In this document: positions 20,108 through 30,807 of the stretch, one piece after another | How the letters are laid out: every line of letters begins with the position of its first letter | Position numbering within the stretch: the stretch's first letter is position 1 | NCBI RefSeq assembly: GCF_015706575.1 | Contig: NW_024037076.1 | Location: 2,976,001 to 3,040,000 of the forward strand | Direction: 5' to 3' | Length of the DNA stretch: 64,000 nt | Source: Patiria miniata | Taxonomy: Eukaryota > Echinodermata > Asteroidea > Valvatida > Asterinidae | Notes under the pieces: model-generated | Seen by the model: only the letters and a program-made list of their open reading frames with translations | Told to the model about the DNA's origin: nothing | The model's database searches: none | Program-made: the position numbers and the translations under genes

Positions 20108-21698
20108 GAGGCGATTATCCACGGATGTTGCGCTCGATAAGCCTGCTATTAATCCCTCTTTCATAATCCAATTAACAAGGAAACGGTCTCGACAAACGAA
20201 TCCATTTTGAATTGCTAAATTATATCTTTCAAGCCTCGACTGATTTTTTCCCCAAGTTTTAGTTTATCTTCCTTAAAATCTTATGAAAGTCATATTAATT
20301 GGATTATTGCTTATACTCATTGGTGTTTGGTTAAATAGGGAAAGTAACTGCAAGTTTATTGAAATGGAAAGGTGTTGCATGTTTTGAAGGTGAAATAGTA
20401 AAATATTTATCTAGTTAATAATTTGGCTATGAGATATCCACGGAAATTAACAAACAAAACAAATGCATTGATTTAAGGTTATTTTATTGAGGATTTGGGT
20501 GATATGGCTTGTATCCTTTCTGTTAAAGTTGAGTGAAGTCGAAGAGGCGTCAATATCAACCCGCGACCCAAAAAAGTACGGATAATTTGCATGACAGATG
20601 ACAAAATGAAAATGAAAATTTATTTTATTCTATTTTGATCAAATAACAAATATTTTAATCATTATTTTATCTTCTTTTAATTTGCTTTTAAGTCTATCTT
20701 TTAAAAATTTAAATTGTACAAATATGACAGTTATTGCCCATTGTATAAAGGTGTAAATAAATATTTGACAGTGACCTACAATAATGGCGTCTTTTATAAA
20801 ATTATCTCGACTAGGGTTGGTCAAGCTTGAAGAGGCATCTAACTTACTTATTCTTCAGTGATTGATTTTGGAGGATTTACGGAGATTCAAGGCAAAAATG
20901 CGTAAGCCGGGCCCTTGTTGTTTTCCCATAATGATTTTCATGGGCGTCACTAGAGGGGGCACCGGTATGGAGTGTTATTTTCCTATGCATGTTTTTTTTG
21001 TTAGCACAGTCACCGTCCTGTATGAAAAATCGTTTTACGTTAACAGGCCCAATGATATGATTCTCACTTGGGAACACATTTTGTGAAACTTTCTACCCCT
21101 CTCAAATTTATGAAATCTAATTAACAACCCTTTTTGGTTAATTTTATCGAAAAACGCACTTTTTAAAACATTAAACATTTTCCACGCTTTTCCTGACAAA
21201 TGAGGGCGCAGTTGCTGTGATGTCATTTCAGGAAGACACTGTTCAATTTAGGGGTTTTCTATTCAAATTGTGAACACAAAAATGTCTTCATTGAAAACAT
21301 TTTGAGAAAATTAATATTTAAAATAAGATGGACACAAACGTACATTCTCAATGATTGCATTACAAACATTGCATGGCATGGACCCTTTAATTGTTATTCA
21401 CGGTTTGTTCACCGCTTGTTACAATACTTTCGTGGAAAGTTACATGTGTTTCGCTGGTATTTTGTGAAGACCGGGCTTAATGACGCAGCTTTTCAATTGT
21501 CAAAACTTCAAGAATTTGCTGGTACAACAACTCATCATCATGTCTCAACTTTTGCAATAAGTCTAAACGAAATACATATTTTTTTAAGAGATAATGAACT
21601 TTTTACAGCTTAATTGGATCCTTGTTGAGGAAGGGAATGCATGGTTGCACAAGAGGACAATTTCGCGGTTAGAAAAAGCAGATCTAGGATTTAGATGA
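20108..21698. other. ILP-A 3' region and intergenic sequence
   Basis: A candidate poly(A) signal AATAAA lies at 20756-20761, about 650 bases after the stop. Beyond that I see only short open frames with no recognised product. Confidence 0.4.
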
Positions 21699-21865
21699 TA
21701 TCAAAGCGCGGCGCCGTGAGTCGTACGTAGTTGGTTTGGGTCACTTTCTGATCCGCCACAACGCGCCCTCTGCCGTCAACTTTCGACATGACTCGCGGAT
21801 CGAGGCTCTGTTTCTCTGCGCCTGCGTGGCGGTTGCTTTGACAGGTAAAATTTCACGTATTGTCT
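21699..21865 (+). pseudogene. Decayed duplicate of ILP-A promoter and signal-peptide exon
   Basis: CGCGCCCTCTGCCGTCAACT and the following ATGACTCG...CTCTGCGCCTGCGTGGCGGT match ILP-A exon 1 almost base for base, including the splice donor. The TATA box has become TATCAAAG. A one-base deletion after ATGACTCG shifts the frame, which runs into TGA at 21839-21841. The copied donor and intron start show that this is a genomic duplication, not a retrocopy. I found no copies of exons 2-4 downstream. Confidence 0.85.
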
Positions 21866-23462
21866 ATTGAAAGTCATAAATCTGTACGGCTTTGTGTACA
21901 CTACAAAACTGTACTGAGCTTTGGTTATTCTTAAGGGGCAGATAAGGGATATTTGGGGGAATTACGTATTGGTTTTGATGATACAAGCATGGTATTTGGC
22001 ACACAGACAGATTATGTCATATTGAGAAAGATGTTTTGATATAGGCCTAATGGCCTTAGCACATTAAAAGTCTTTTGAAAAAATATAGGTAGAATAAGAA
22101 GCAATTTTCAAAAAAATCTAAATGGCTGCCACTGCCTGTTATTCTGGCGATCGTGTATGTAGGGCCCCTGTTTAGATCAAATTAGAGTCAAGGTGTTTTT
22201 AATTACTCAAAAATTACCTTTTCAACTTAAAGAAGACTTCTCTCAGTATAATGACACATTTTTGTAATTTTTGAACACTTTCTTGGGGTAGAAACGATTT
22301 TCCTGCACGGTTTACGGTTGGTGCCGTCGGCGATTCAGCGCGCATTGCGCGCTCACAGTACATCACGCGGTGTTGCCATCTCTATTTTCGTGTTGCGTTT
22401 TGTCGTATTCATCGTCGTTTTACCCCAAAAAAATCAAAACCCTGCCTTTTATCTATGACATACCTACATGTTCTAAATGTCGCCAACTAGTTTGGTAGGT
22501 CAAATAATTGAAAAGTGGATGTTCCCTTATATAGGAACCGGGCCCGTAGATACATGATTATTCTACCTATACTATTTCAAAGAGCAAGTTTGCGATAGCC
22601 CTATGGCCAAGTATCTTTCTCAATGGCACCCAATGTCGTAATGGTGTTCGAATTGGGAACAACAAATCATATTCGGAGTCAGTAATGTTCAAACTAGCAC
22701 AATTGTATCGCGAAACTCATTTCCTGACACCTTTTTGAGGTGTGCTCAATGCAATGTAGTGCCGGGGATGCGAATTTCAACGTTGTGTTGAACCAGAACA
22801 GTTACTTCAAATTAATGCATCAGCAGTCTAGGTTTCAGCCCCAGATTCCTCATGTAAAACGATCATCTAATTAACCATACACAAAAAGCTTGTGTCGAGC
22901 AAGTTCCTGGACACAAACCTTCACATTCAGCAAAATATAAAGAACCTCCAACTCACCGAAATCCAGAGGCCACAGTTCCGCATATCTACCATTATGTTGT
23001 CTGCATGTCTCGCCACCGGCAAAATTAAAAGCGGTATAGGCGTATTGCGGCTCTCCCCCGATGTTTCAAGACGCGCGCTTTGGCATCATTTGTCAACGTG
23101 TCCACACACCGTGCATGCTCACAAACCACCATGTGCTTCGGTTCCATGGGTTCCCAGACCAAAAAGATTCGGACTATATTTCTGAGTTTGGTCAGTGGTG
23201 GTGGTCAAATTATAAGTCAGGTGAAAAGTAATCGTGCTGTCTACACATGGAGGTAGACGGCAACTTGTCATTTGTAGATAACCAGCCGGTCTCACCGGTC
23301 TCACCAATATGGCGTCAAATTCATTCATTGTGCGGCTCTTTATCCGCTATCCGGTCTTCATAGAGAGATCAGTGGGCCGAACGCACATGTTTTACATGTA
23401 CGTTATACGCGTCTCGTTTGTTCACCAAACGTTACGTACGTAGTATTGATGTCACACAACTA
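21866..23462. other. Intergenic, no gene recognised
   Basis: No domain, splice-supported exon or repeat family recognised. Confidence 0.45.
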
Positions 23463-24125
23463 TACAGGGTGTTTCAATAAAAAGGAAACCCACATTTGAA
23501 GAACCAGTATGGACAGACTAAATGTTTACTGGCTATAAAACTGGTACCATCTGAAAGCGCAATCTCTATGCTTTTCAATGATACCTTGTTTACTTTTCCA
23601 GGGTCATGCATCACTGAGCGCCACTGTCATGAGATTATATGATGCAAAATTGCAGTTGGTTCACTTCCATGTGAAACACAATAGGCATGGTGTGCATGAT
23701 AATAAGTATTCAAGAAGAAGACACGAGTGCATAAAAAGAAACACAAAAAAACAAGTCGGGTTGGTTTCAAAACTGGATTTTATTGTTTGCCATGAATTTC
23801 TCGTTTTGACCAAGCCACGTTCGAAAAAATGTGCCATTTTCCCGAGGATTAACATTCAAGCCATTTCACAGACATTTCCGTAACAATAGGCACACCGTGC
23901 CCAGTGGGTTTTTTTTTTGAAAGTGAACCAACTGCATTTTTGCATCCAGTTTTCAAGACAATGATGCTCAGTGATGCATGACTCAGAAAACCTAAACACG
24001 GTATCATTGAAAAGCATAGAGATTACGCTTTCAGATGATACCAGTTTTATAGCCAGTAAACATATCGTCTGTCCGTACTCATTCTTTGAAGTTGGGTTTC
24101 CTTCTTCTTTTTTAAACACCCTGTA
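23463..24125. mobile_element. Mariner-type inverted-repeat element, 663 bp
   Basis: Ends TACAGGGTGTTTCAATAAAA and AAACACCCTGTA are inverted. Inner blocks mirror (AACCAGTATGGACAGAC, GGTACCATCTGAAAGCGC, GCAGTTGGTTCACTT). No coding capacity. Confidence 0.75.
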
Positions 24126-24841
24126 TAAGTGGCGCCATACGCACTTGCGTACACAGGCCAAAATGTTTTATCTTTTATGAGGAAAAATAGTGCCAATTTT
24201 TAGGGGTTTTTTGCAGCTTTTTTACGAACTGTTCGTTCAAACAACTTTTAACTTGGCACTGCACATTCTTGAAAAATTCGCCCATGCCAATTTCATCCAA
24301 ATTGCACAGATCTACAAGCTCACAGTCCTGTGCACGGCTTCTACCCTTTTTTTTTTACAAGCCCTCAAGTTCATGACCCACTGGTAAAAACCTGCCTACT
24401 AGTACTACAAACACAATACACTCGTTTCCAGACGACAACTCAAGAAACAACCGTTCTATTGAATATTATCCAATTATTGGTGTTAATTATATTAAGACTT
24501 TTTCTTGAATATGAAGGGAATCACCAAACAATAAAAAGTGATTTCGCGCTGAAGACACTATTCTTTGAAATGTATTTTTTAAGTTTCTTGGTACACTGAT
24601 TTTCTTGATATTTAAATATAAGGCGTCTTTGATTACAGGCAATTAACAGAAGTAATTTCAATGTGATCAACAAATTATTGACTTATCTCGGCAAGGCAAC
24701 CTGCAACCAAAATATTGGGGTTTTTTGGTTGTTTGGTTTTTTTTTTGGGGGGGTGGGCATGGCCCCCGTTGCCCCCCTTGATCCGCCCTTGCCCGCAACG
24801 AGTGGTTTTATACAAAGTTTGTCGTAGTCCATGTTGCCCTT

Positions 24842-25117
24842 CATGGGCGTCGCGGGGGGGGGGGGGCCAAGGGGGTGCTTCCCCCTAGACTGGCCACAAA
24901 AAAAAAGGGCAAAAAAAAGAAAAGAGAAAAAAAGAACAAAAAGAGGCGCAAAGTCATATTGTCATATTGTTGTTAATTTAATTGGTTGGGGGTGGCAAAT
25001 GTCCCTGAAAAAATTAATCAATCGGGAAAAAGCTGGAAAATATCTGGATTTAGGGGAAACAATGTGCCCCCCCCCCCCCCCCCCCCCCGCCTAGAAGAAA
25101 TCCTGGCGACGCCCATG
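24842..25117. mobile_element. MITE with CATGGGCGTCGC ends
   Basis: CATGGGCGTCGC (24842-24853) is mirrored by GCGACGCCCATG (25106-25117). Poly-G follows the left end and poly-C precedes the right end. Confidence 0.65.
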
Positions 25118-25150
25118 GCGCCCTCGATCCGCGTTAAAATTTTCTGTGGA

Positions 25151-26328
25151 TGCTTATGCTGTTGAGGGAAACGCAGATATGGCATGTTTTCTACACCCCT
25201 TGGTTCGTATGCGCTAATGCTACTGAGGGAAACGCAGTTATGGCATGTTTTCTACACCCCTTGGCTCGCAAACGCTAGTGCTAGTGAGGGAAACGCAGAT
25301 GTATGGCATGTTTTCTACACCCCCCCCCCCCCCCCCCCTTGGTTCGTATGCGCTAATGCTATTGAGGGAAACGCAGATATGGCATGTTTTCTACACCCCT
25401 TGGTTCGTATGCGCTAATGCTATTGAGGGAAACGCAGATATGGCATGTTTTCTACACCCCTTGGTTCTTAAGCGCTAATGCTATGGAGGGAAACGCAGAA
25501 ATGGCATGTTTGCTTCACCCCTTGGCTCGTATGCGCTAATACTATGGAGGGAAACGCAGATATGGCATGTTTTCTACGCCCCTTGGTTCGTATGCGCTAA
25601 TACTATGGAGGGAAACGCAGAAATGGCATGTTTTCTACACCCGTTGGTTCGTATGCGCTAGTGCTATGGAGGGAAACGCAGATATGGCATGTTTTCTACG
25701 CCCCTTGGTTCGTATGCGCTAATGCTATGGAGGGAAACGCAGATATGGCATGTTTTTTACACCCCTTGGTTCATATGCGCTAATGCTATGGAGGGAAACG
25801 CAGATATGGCGTGTTTTCTACGCCCCTTAGTTCGTATGCGCTAAATGCTAGTGAGGGAAACGCAGATATGGCATGTTTTCTGCACCCCTTGGTTCGTATG
25901 CGCTAATGCTATGGAGGGAAACGCAGATATGGCATGTTTTCTACGCCCCTTGGTTCGTATGCGCTAATGCTATGGAGGGAAACGCAGATATGGCGTGTTT
26001 TCTACGCCCCTTTGTTCATATGCGCTAATGCTATGGAGGGAAACGCAGATATGGCATGTTTTTTACACCCCTTGGTTTGTATGCGCTAGTGCTATGGAGG
26101 GAAACACAGATATAGCGTGTTTTTCTTGCCCCTTGGTTTGTTTGTATGCGCTAGTGCTAGTGAGGGGGGGAAACGCAGATATGGCATGATGGCATGTTTT
26201 CTACACCCGTTGTCTCGTATGTGCTTATGCTATCGAAGGAAACGCAGACATGGCATGTTTTCTACACCCCTTGGTTCGTATTACGCTAGTGCTGTGAGGG
26301 AAACGCAGATATGGCATGTTTTCTACAC
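25151..26328. repeat. Minisatellite, about 61-bp unit, 19 copies
   Basis: GGGAAACGCAGATATGGCAT recurs 19 times with spacing of mostly 61-62 bases. The rest of the unit reads GTTTTCTACACCCCTTGGTT then CGTATGCGCTAATGCTAT. A poly-C run interrupts one unit at about 25319. The open frames are a by-product of the repeat. Confidence 0.9.
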
Positions 26329-26364
26329 AGTTTGTGCAGTGAGCTACAATCTATGCAATGAAAC

Positions 26365-26400
26365 GTGTTTGGCGCCCTCAATATTGAGGGCGCCAAACAC
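26365..26400. repeat. Perfect 36-bp palindrome
   Basis: GTGTTTGGCGCCCTCAAT is followed at once by its exact reverse complement, with no loop. Confidence 0.95.
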
Positions 26401-26457
26401 AGTACGGTTTAATTGCCAAACACGCCTTCTTGTGTGTAGTTTGTGGTTTACTTTAGT

Positions 26458-27155
26458 AGGGGCGACAATAACGGGCGCCCCCAGCGGTACGAGCGTTAAT
26501 ATATACCGCTAGGGGCGACAATTATTGTTGCCTCAAGCGGAAGTTCCTCTAGGGGCGACAATAACGGTCGTCACAAGCGGTAAGCGCGTTAATACATACC
26601 GCTAGGGGCGACAATAATGGTCGCCCCTAGCGGAAGTTCCTCTAGGGGCGACAATAATGGTCGCCCCCAGCGGTACGAGCGTTAATATATACCGCTAGGG
26701 GCGACAATAATTGTCGCCCCTAGCGGAAGTTCCTCCAGGGGCGACAATAACGGGCGCCCCCAGCGGTACGAGCGTTAATATATACCGCTAGGGGCGACAA
26801 TTATTGTTGCCTCAAGCGGAAGTTCCTCTAGGGGCGACAATAACGGTCGTCCCCAGCGGTAAGCGCGTTAATACATACCGCTAGGGGCGACAATAATGGT
26901 CGCCCCTAGCGGAAGTTCCTCTAGGGGCGACAATAACGGTCGCCCCCAGCGGTAAGCGCGTTAATACATACCGCTAGGGGCGACAATAATGGTCGCCCCT
27001 AGAGGAAGTTCCTCTACGGGCGACAATAACGGTCGCCCCCTGCGGTACGAGCGTTAATATATATATTGTCGCCCCTAGCGGTTTATATTAACGCTCGTAC
27101 CGCTGGGGGCGCCCGTTATTAATCGCCTCTAGAGGAACTTCCGCTAGGGGCGACC
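26458..27155. repeat. Tandem array, exact 93-bp period, with inverted terminal unit
   Basis: AGGGGCGACAATAA starts units at 26458, 26551, 26644, 26737, 26830, 26923 and 27016, exactly 93 bases apart. Each unit has inner dyads (GGGGCGACAAT with its complement). From about 27060 the unit runs in the opposite direction, making the array end as a large hairpin. Confidence 0.9.
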
Positions 27156-27339
27156 AATAACTTTAAAATAAAATTAAAACATCTTGTATTTCTGGAGTTG
27201 TTGCCCCCCAAACGAGTTTTGTGGTGGATAACTATCGAGACCACTATTTATGTGGCGCGCCCTCTATTGAAATAATATTGAATATCATGAGAAACTGTCA
27301 AAAAATAATATATCGTAACAATGTAGTGTTTTACAAGCG

Positions 27340-28340
27340 CACATTTATTGAAATTGTTCCAAACTTGCAGGACAAATGTCCAACGGTCCCTTAAACACAT
27401 TCCTACACGTTTTCTGGACAGATGGGGCAACATCAGTGAACATTGAAAATTTTCTCCAAAAATTTATTATTTTGGCCAAAAATTCAAAAGCTGGTACCCG
27501 CCTTTCCAATGGGGGCGCTCTTCAAAACTTATATCCATCCATACTGCAAATTATATACCCTACCCATTTTCACGGCGCATTGTGATGGTTTTTGAGCAGG
27601 TTTTCTTTTTTAAGATTGATGTCAGAAAATCCGCGGGGTGGGGGGGGGGGGGGGATGGCAAAGTTTGCAGAAAAGTCGTCTTTTGACCAAATTTAGTGAC
27701 AAAAAAATTAAGGTTAGGCCCAAGACCATGCTATTTATAATCAAAGATTAATAGCGCCTGGGAGTAAGGTTGATAGCCCTGGGAACGCCTAAAACACAAA
27801 AATAAACAAACTCATGGTCCAAAACTCGTTTTCCTTCAATCAATTATTTATACTGGAAAGCTCTTATAAAACCAGATAAAATTTAAAAACATCTCTTGTA
27901 TCAATAAGCATTTCTAACTTGTTTGCAGAAATGTTGATTTCTGGCCAAATTTAATCAAAAATGTAAGGCGACCCCCTTGCAATTCTTTTCAATTTTGGTC
28001 AAAAAATAAAGTTGCTCAAAACTTGCAGGAAAGATGCCTTAGGGTCACTTAGACACATTTCCACACATTTCCTGGGCAGATGTGCCATTCCAAAGAAATA
28101 ATGAATAACAATTTGGAGCAAAACAAGTAAAAAAATATGAATACTAAAAATTGTTCGACTTGCATCAACTGATATTTCTGAGGCGTTTGCAGGAAAGAAA
28201 ATATTTGGCCAAATTCAATTTAAAATGTAAGGCTAACCCATTGCAATTTTTTCCTTTGTAATTTGGTTGAAAAGTTTTGAAAATTGCAGGAAAAACATCT
28301 TGCGGACCTTCATACACATTCCCAAAATATAAACAGCTAC
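27340..28340. repeat. Diverged tandem repeat, about 260-bp unit
   Basis: TTTGCAG followed some bases later by GGCCAAATT-like and AATGTAAGGC-like blocks recurs at about 27664, 27922 and 28186. A second block (ACTTGCAGGA, then ACACATT and GGCAGATG) recurs at about 27363, 28018 and 28280. Confidence 0.55.
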
Positions 28341-29042
28341 TACATGATAACATTGTATAATAATTAAAGGTATATAGTATACAAAGAACTTAGGTTGTCA
28401 TTAACTGAGGCTTAAAAGAAGTGCTCATAAAATAAGCACTTTTGAAGGGGAAATTATCAACATATTACATATTACTGAACAGTTAAGTCATATTCAGAGT
28501 TGATATGCTGAAGAGAAATTTCCATCAGAAACATCTATGACTTTCAAAATGTAATTTGAAAACTACAGATAAACAAGCCCACATTTTAATCAGAAGCAAT
28601 TAATACGAAGCATTTAAGATACTCTGCATTTAAAATGGCAATATATGAGGATAATACACCATCCATTAAAAGCATTAAGCAAGTAATCTGGACCTTGTTG
28701 TCAATGCAATTATATAAAAAGTGTTAATATGTAAATAATTGTAGAATTAGGAAAAGTGAATACATTTCTTAAACAAACTTTCCATCTTTATGTGATGAAT
28801 AATATAGTCAGTATATATGTCCTTATCTTATTCCTAATATCGTCAGTATATAATAGTTTCATGGTCCAAAGTTCTGCTTCTTTCATTCACTTTGTGTTAT
28901 ATACATGATAATTGTGGAATAACAATGCACCATTTCCTATCATTTTGATGTGTTATTGGACTAATGAATATAAACTCAGCTATTTAGATGAAGATATATA
29001 CATTCTCACATCAGCTGATGCTATGGTTAGCTTGACCTCAGT
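28341..29042 (-). other. Probable 3' UTR and flank of the MUC4-like gene
   Basis: AT-rich and non-coding. A possible ATTAAA signal lies at 28585-28590 on the minus strand; weak evidence. Confidence 0.3.
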
Positions 29043-30807
29043 CTAGTGGTAGATCATTGGATTGTAAGCAACACGACCCACCATCCCATCATCATCCTGT
29101 GTAAATCAAAACAAGTTAAAGGTATATTAAGAAATATATCGCTTCAATTCAGATTGGAAGGTTTGCACAGTGAATCCGTGTGAGTTTACGGTTGCACCAT
29201 TAGAGTTTATGTGGCTGTGGTTCTGAGAAGAACTGTTGGAAACTCAATGTTTAAATGTTTGGAGCACATCAGAAATGAGAATAAACGTGGAGGTGTGACA
29301 GCTGTGACTCAAGAGACCTAGCTGGGGGGGGGGGGGGGGGGGGGGGGGGTGATCAGTGGGGCGTGTCAGTGTAGTGGATAGCGGCAGACAAGAACCACAC
29401 TGATATGATTTCTCCTATCTGTCTCCAGCATACTGACTGAAGCCTTGAGTTGCCCCCACTCCTTGTCAGAAGCTCACATATAAGAGAGATTTGTTACATT
29501 TGTTTAACTTAATCTGATTGCCCTCTTCAATCTTTAGATCTTATCTGATATGATTTATATCGGTGTATTTCTCCCTTGATAATATCTTCATATCAACTCA
29601 CCCTCGGATCATCAAAATGTTGGTTATCCTGGTAAAATTCCTCCGTTCCGGTCACGATGTACGGTCTGATGAAATCATGCCTGCTTGACAAACCCTGCCA
29701 ACAACAAAAGAGAACAAAATTCATGCATACATTTTCCTGAGAGTAGATGAGTGGCCGGACTGTATCTCATGAGTTGGACCTATCACAAGTCAGTCACAAG
29801 TCACAGGGGAGACAAATAACAAAGAAATGTGACCTAACTTGGGGCTGGAGGACTTCTGATTGACTTGTGATCGAAAGAAAGCACACATTTAAAGGAAGCG
29901 TGATCTTGTTACGTCTTACGGATAATCAAGGAAAACTTTCACCTCCAATTTGCCACTCATGAACAAAAAAAACCCAAACACGCCCTGGATGGCACATGCA
30001 CAACGTACACGTCGAAGTAAGAAATCCACAATAGGTTTTGAAATAGCACAATTCCTTGAAGAACTTTCTCAGTACTCTGTGCTGTACTTGATTCATTCAA
30101 GGTCTTCACAAGTCCATCAAAAGTCAATTACAAGCCATGAGTCTCCAGTCAATTCAAAAACTTTTTGGGATGGAGATGTGATGGCCTTGTTATTGACTGT
30201 GATGGCCTTGTGATGGCCTTGTGATGGACTTGCTATTGACTGTGATGGACTTGTGATGGACTTGTGATGGACTTGTGATGGACTTGCTATTGACTGTGAT
30301 GGACTTGTGAAGGACTTGTGATGGACTTGTGATGGACTTGTGATGGACTTGTGATGGGCTTGTGATGGGCTTATCATGGGCTTATGATGGTCTCAACCAC
30401 AACTGTGTGAGTACTGTAATCTTACCTGCTGTAAGTATGGTGAACGACTCATAACATTCATCAGACGATCCATTCTAACCTCTTCATCTCGCATTGCTGA
30501 TGTATCATAGCCGTTATCTTGGTAATAACTCTGATCGGTGTATTCAGACAGACCATAATTGATCCTCGGACCGTCAGGTTTCTGCCAGCCACGAGTAGAC
30601 GCGATAATATAACGACGTCGTATCAGAAGACAGAGGCACAGAAGTAACACTACTACTGCCAGGAAGAGAACAACGCATGCAACAATGATGATGACGATTA
30701 CTTCAGTTGATATGCCACCTGGTGACTCTGTTGTTGTCGCTGTTGGAACTTCAGTGGGGACTGGAATGACTGTTTCGCAGCGTTCACCGGCGAATGAAGT
30801 CCCACAA
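29043..30807 (-). CDS. Last EGF end, transmembrane helix and cytoplasmic tail
   Basis: Exons 30426-30807, 29602-29694 and 29043-29096. The EGF finishes [13 protein letters not shown] short Thr/Pro stalk leads to a helix coded at 30621-30701 ([20 protein letters not shown] and on), stopped by IRRR. The tail of about 110 residues has 14 tyrosines (for example [33 protein letters not shown]). Translation ends at TAG 29043-29045. If the last intron were retained, the frame would stop two codons after DDPR, giving a tail 15 residues shorter. Confidence 0.85.

Noticed and set aside
25184..26512. Open frames of 60-130 codons in the minisatellite
   Set aside because: They repeat one peptide (GNADMACFLHPL-like) created by the 61-bp unit; no coding signal otherwise.
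26458..27155. Possible CRISPR-like array
   Set aside because: The repeats are contiguous 93-bp units without unique spacers, in a eukaryotic genome with no cas genes.
30117..30377. Ser/His/Lys-rich minus-strand frame (repeats of SPSQVHHKS)
   Set aside because: Explained by the 11-bp repeat in an intron.
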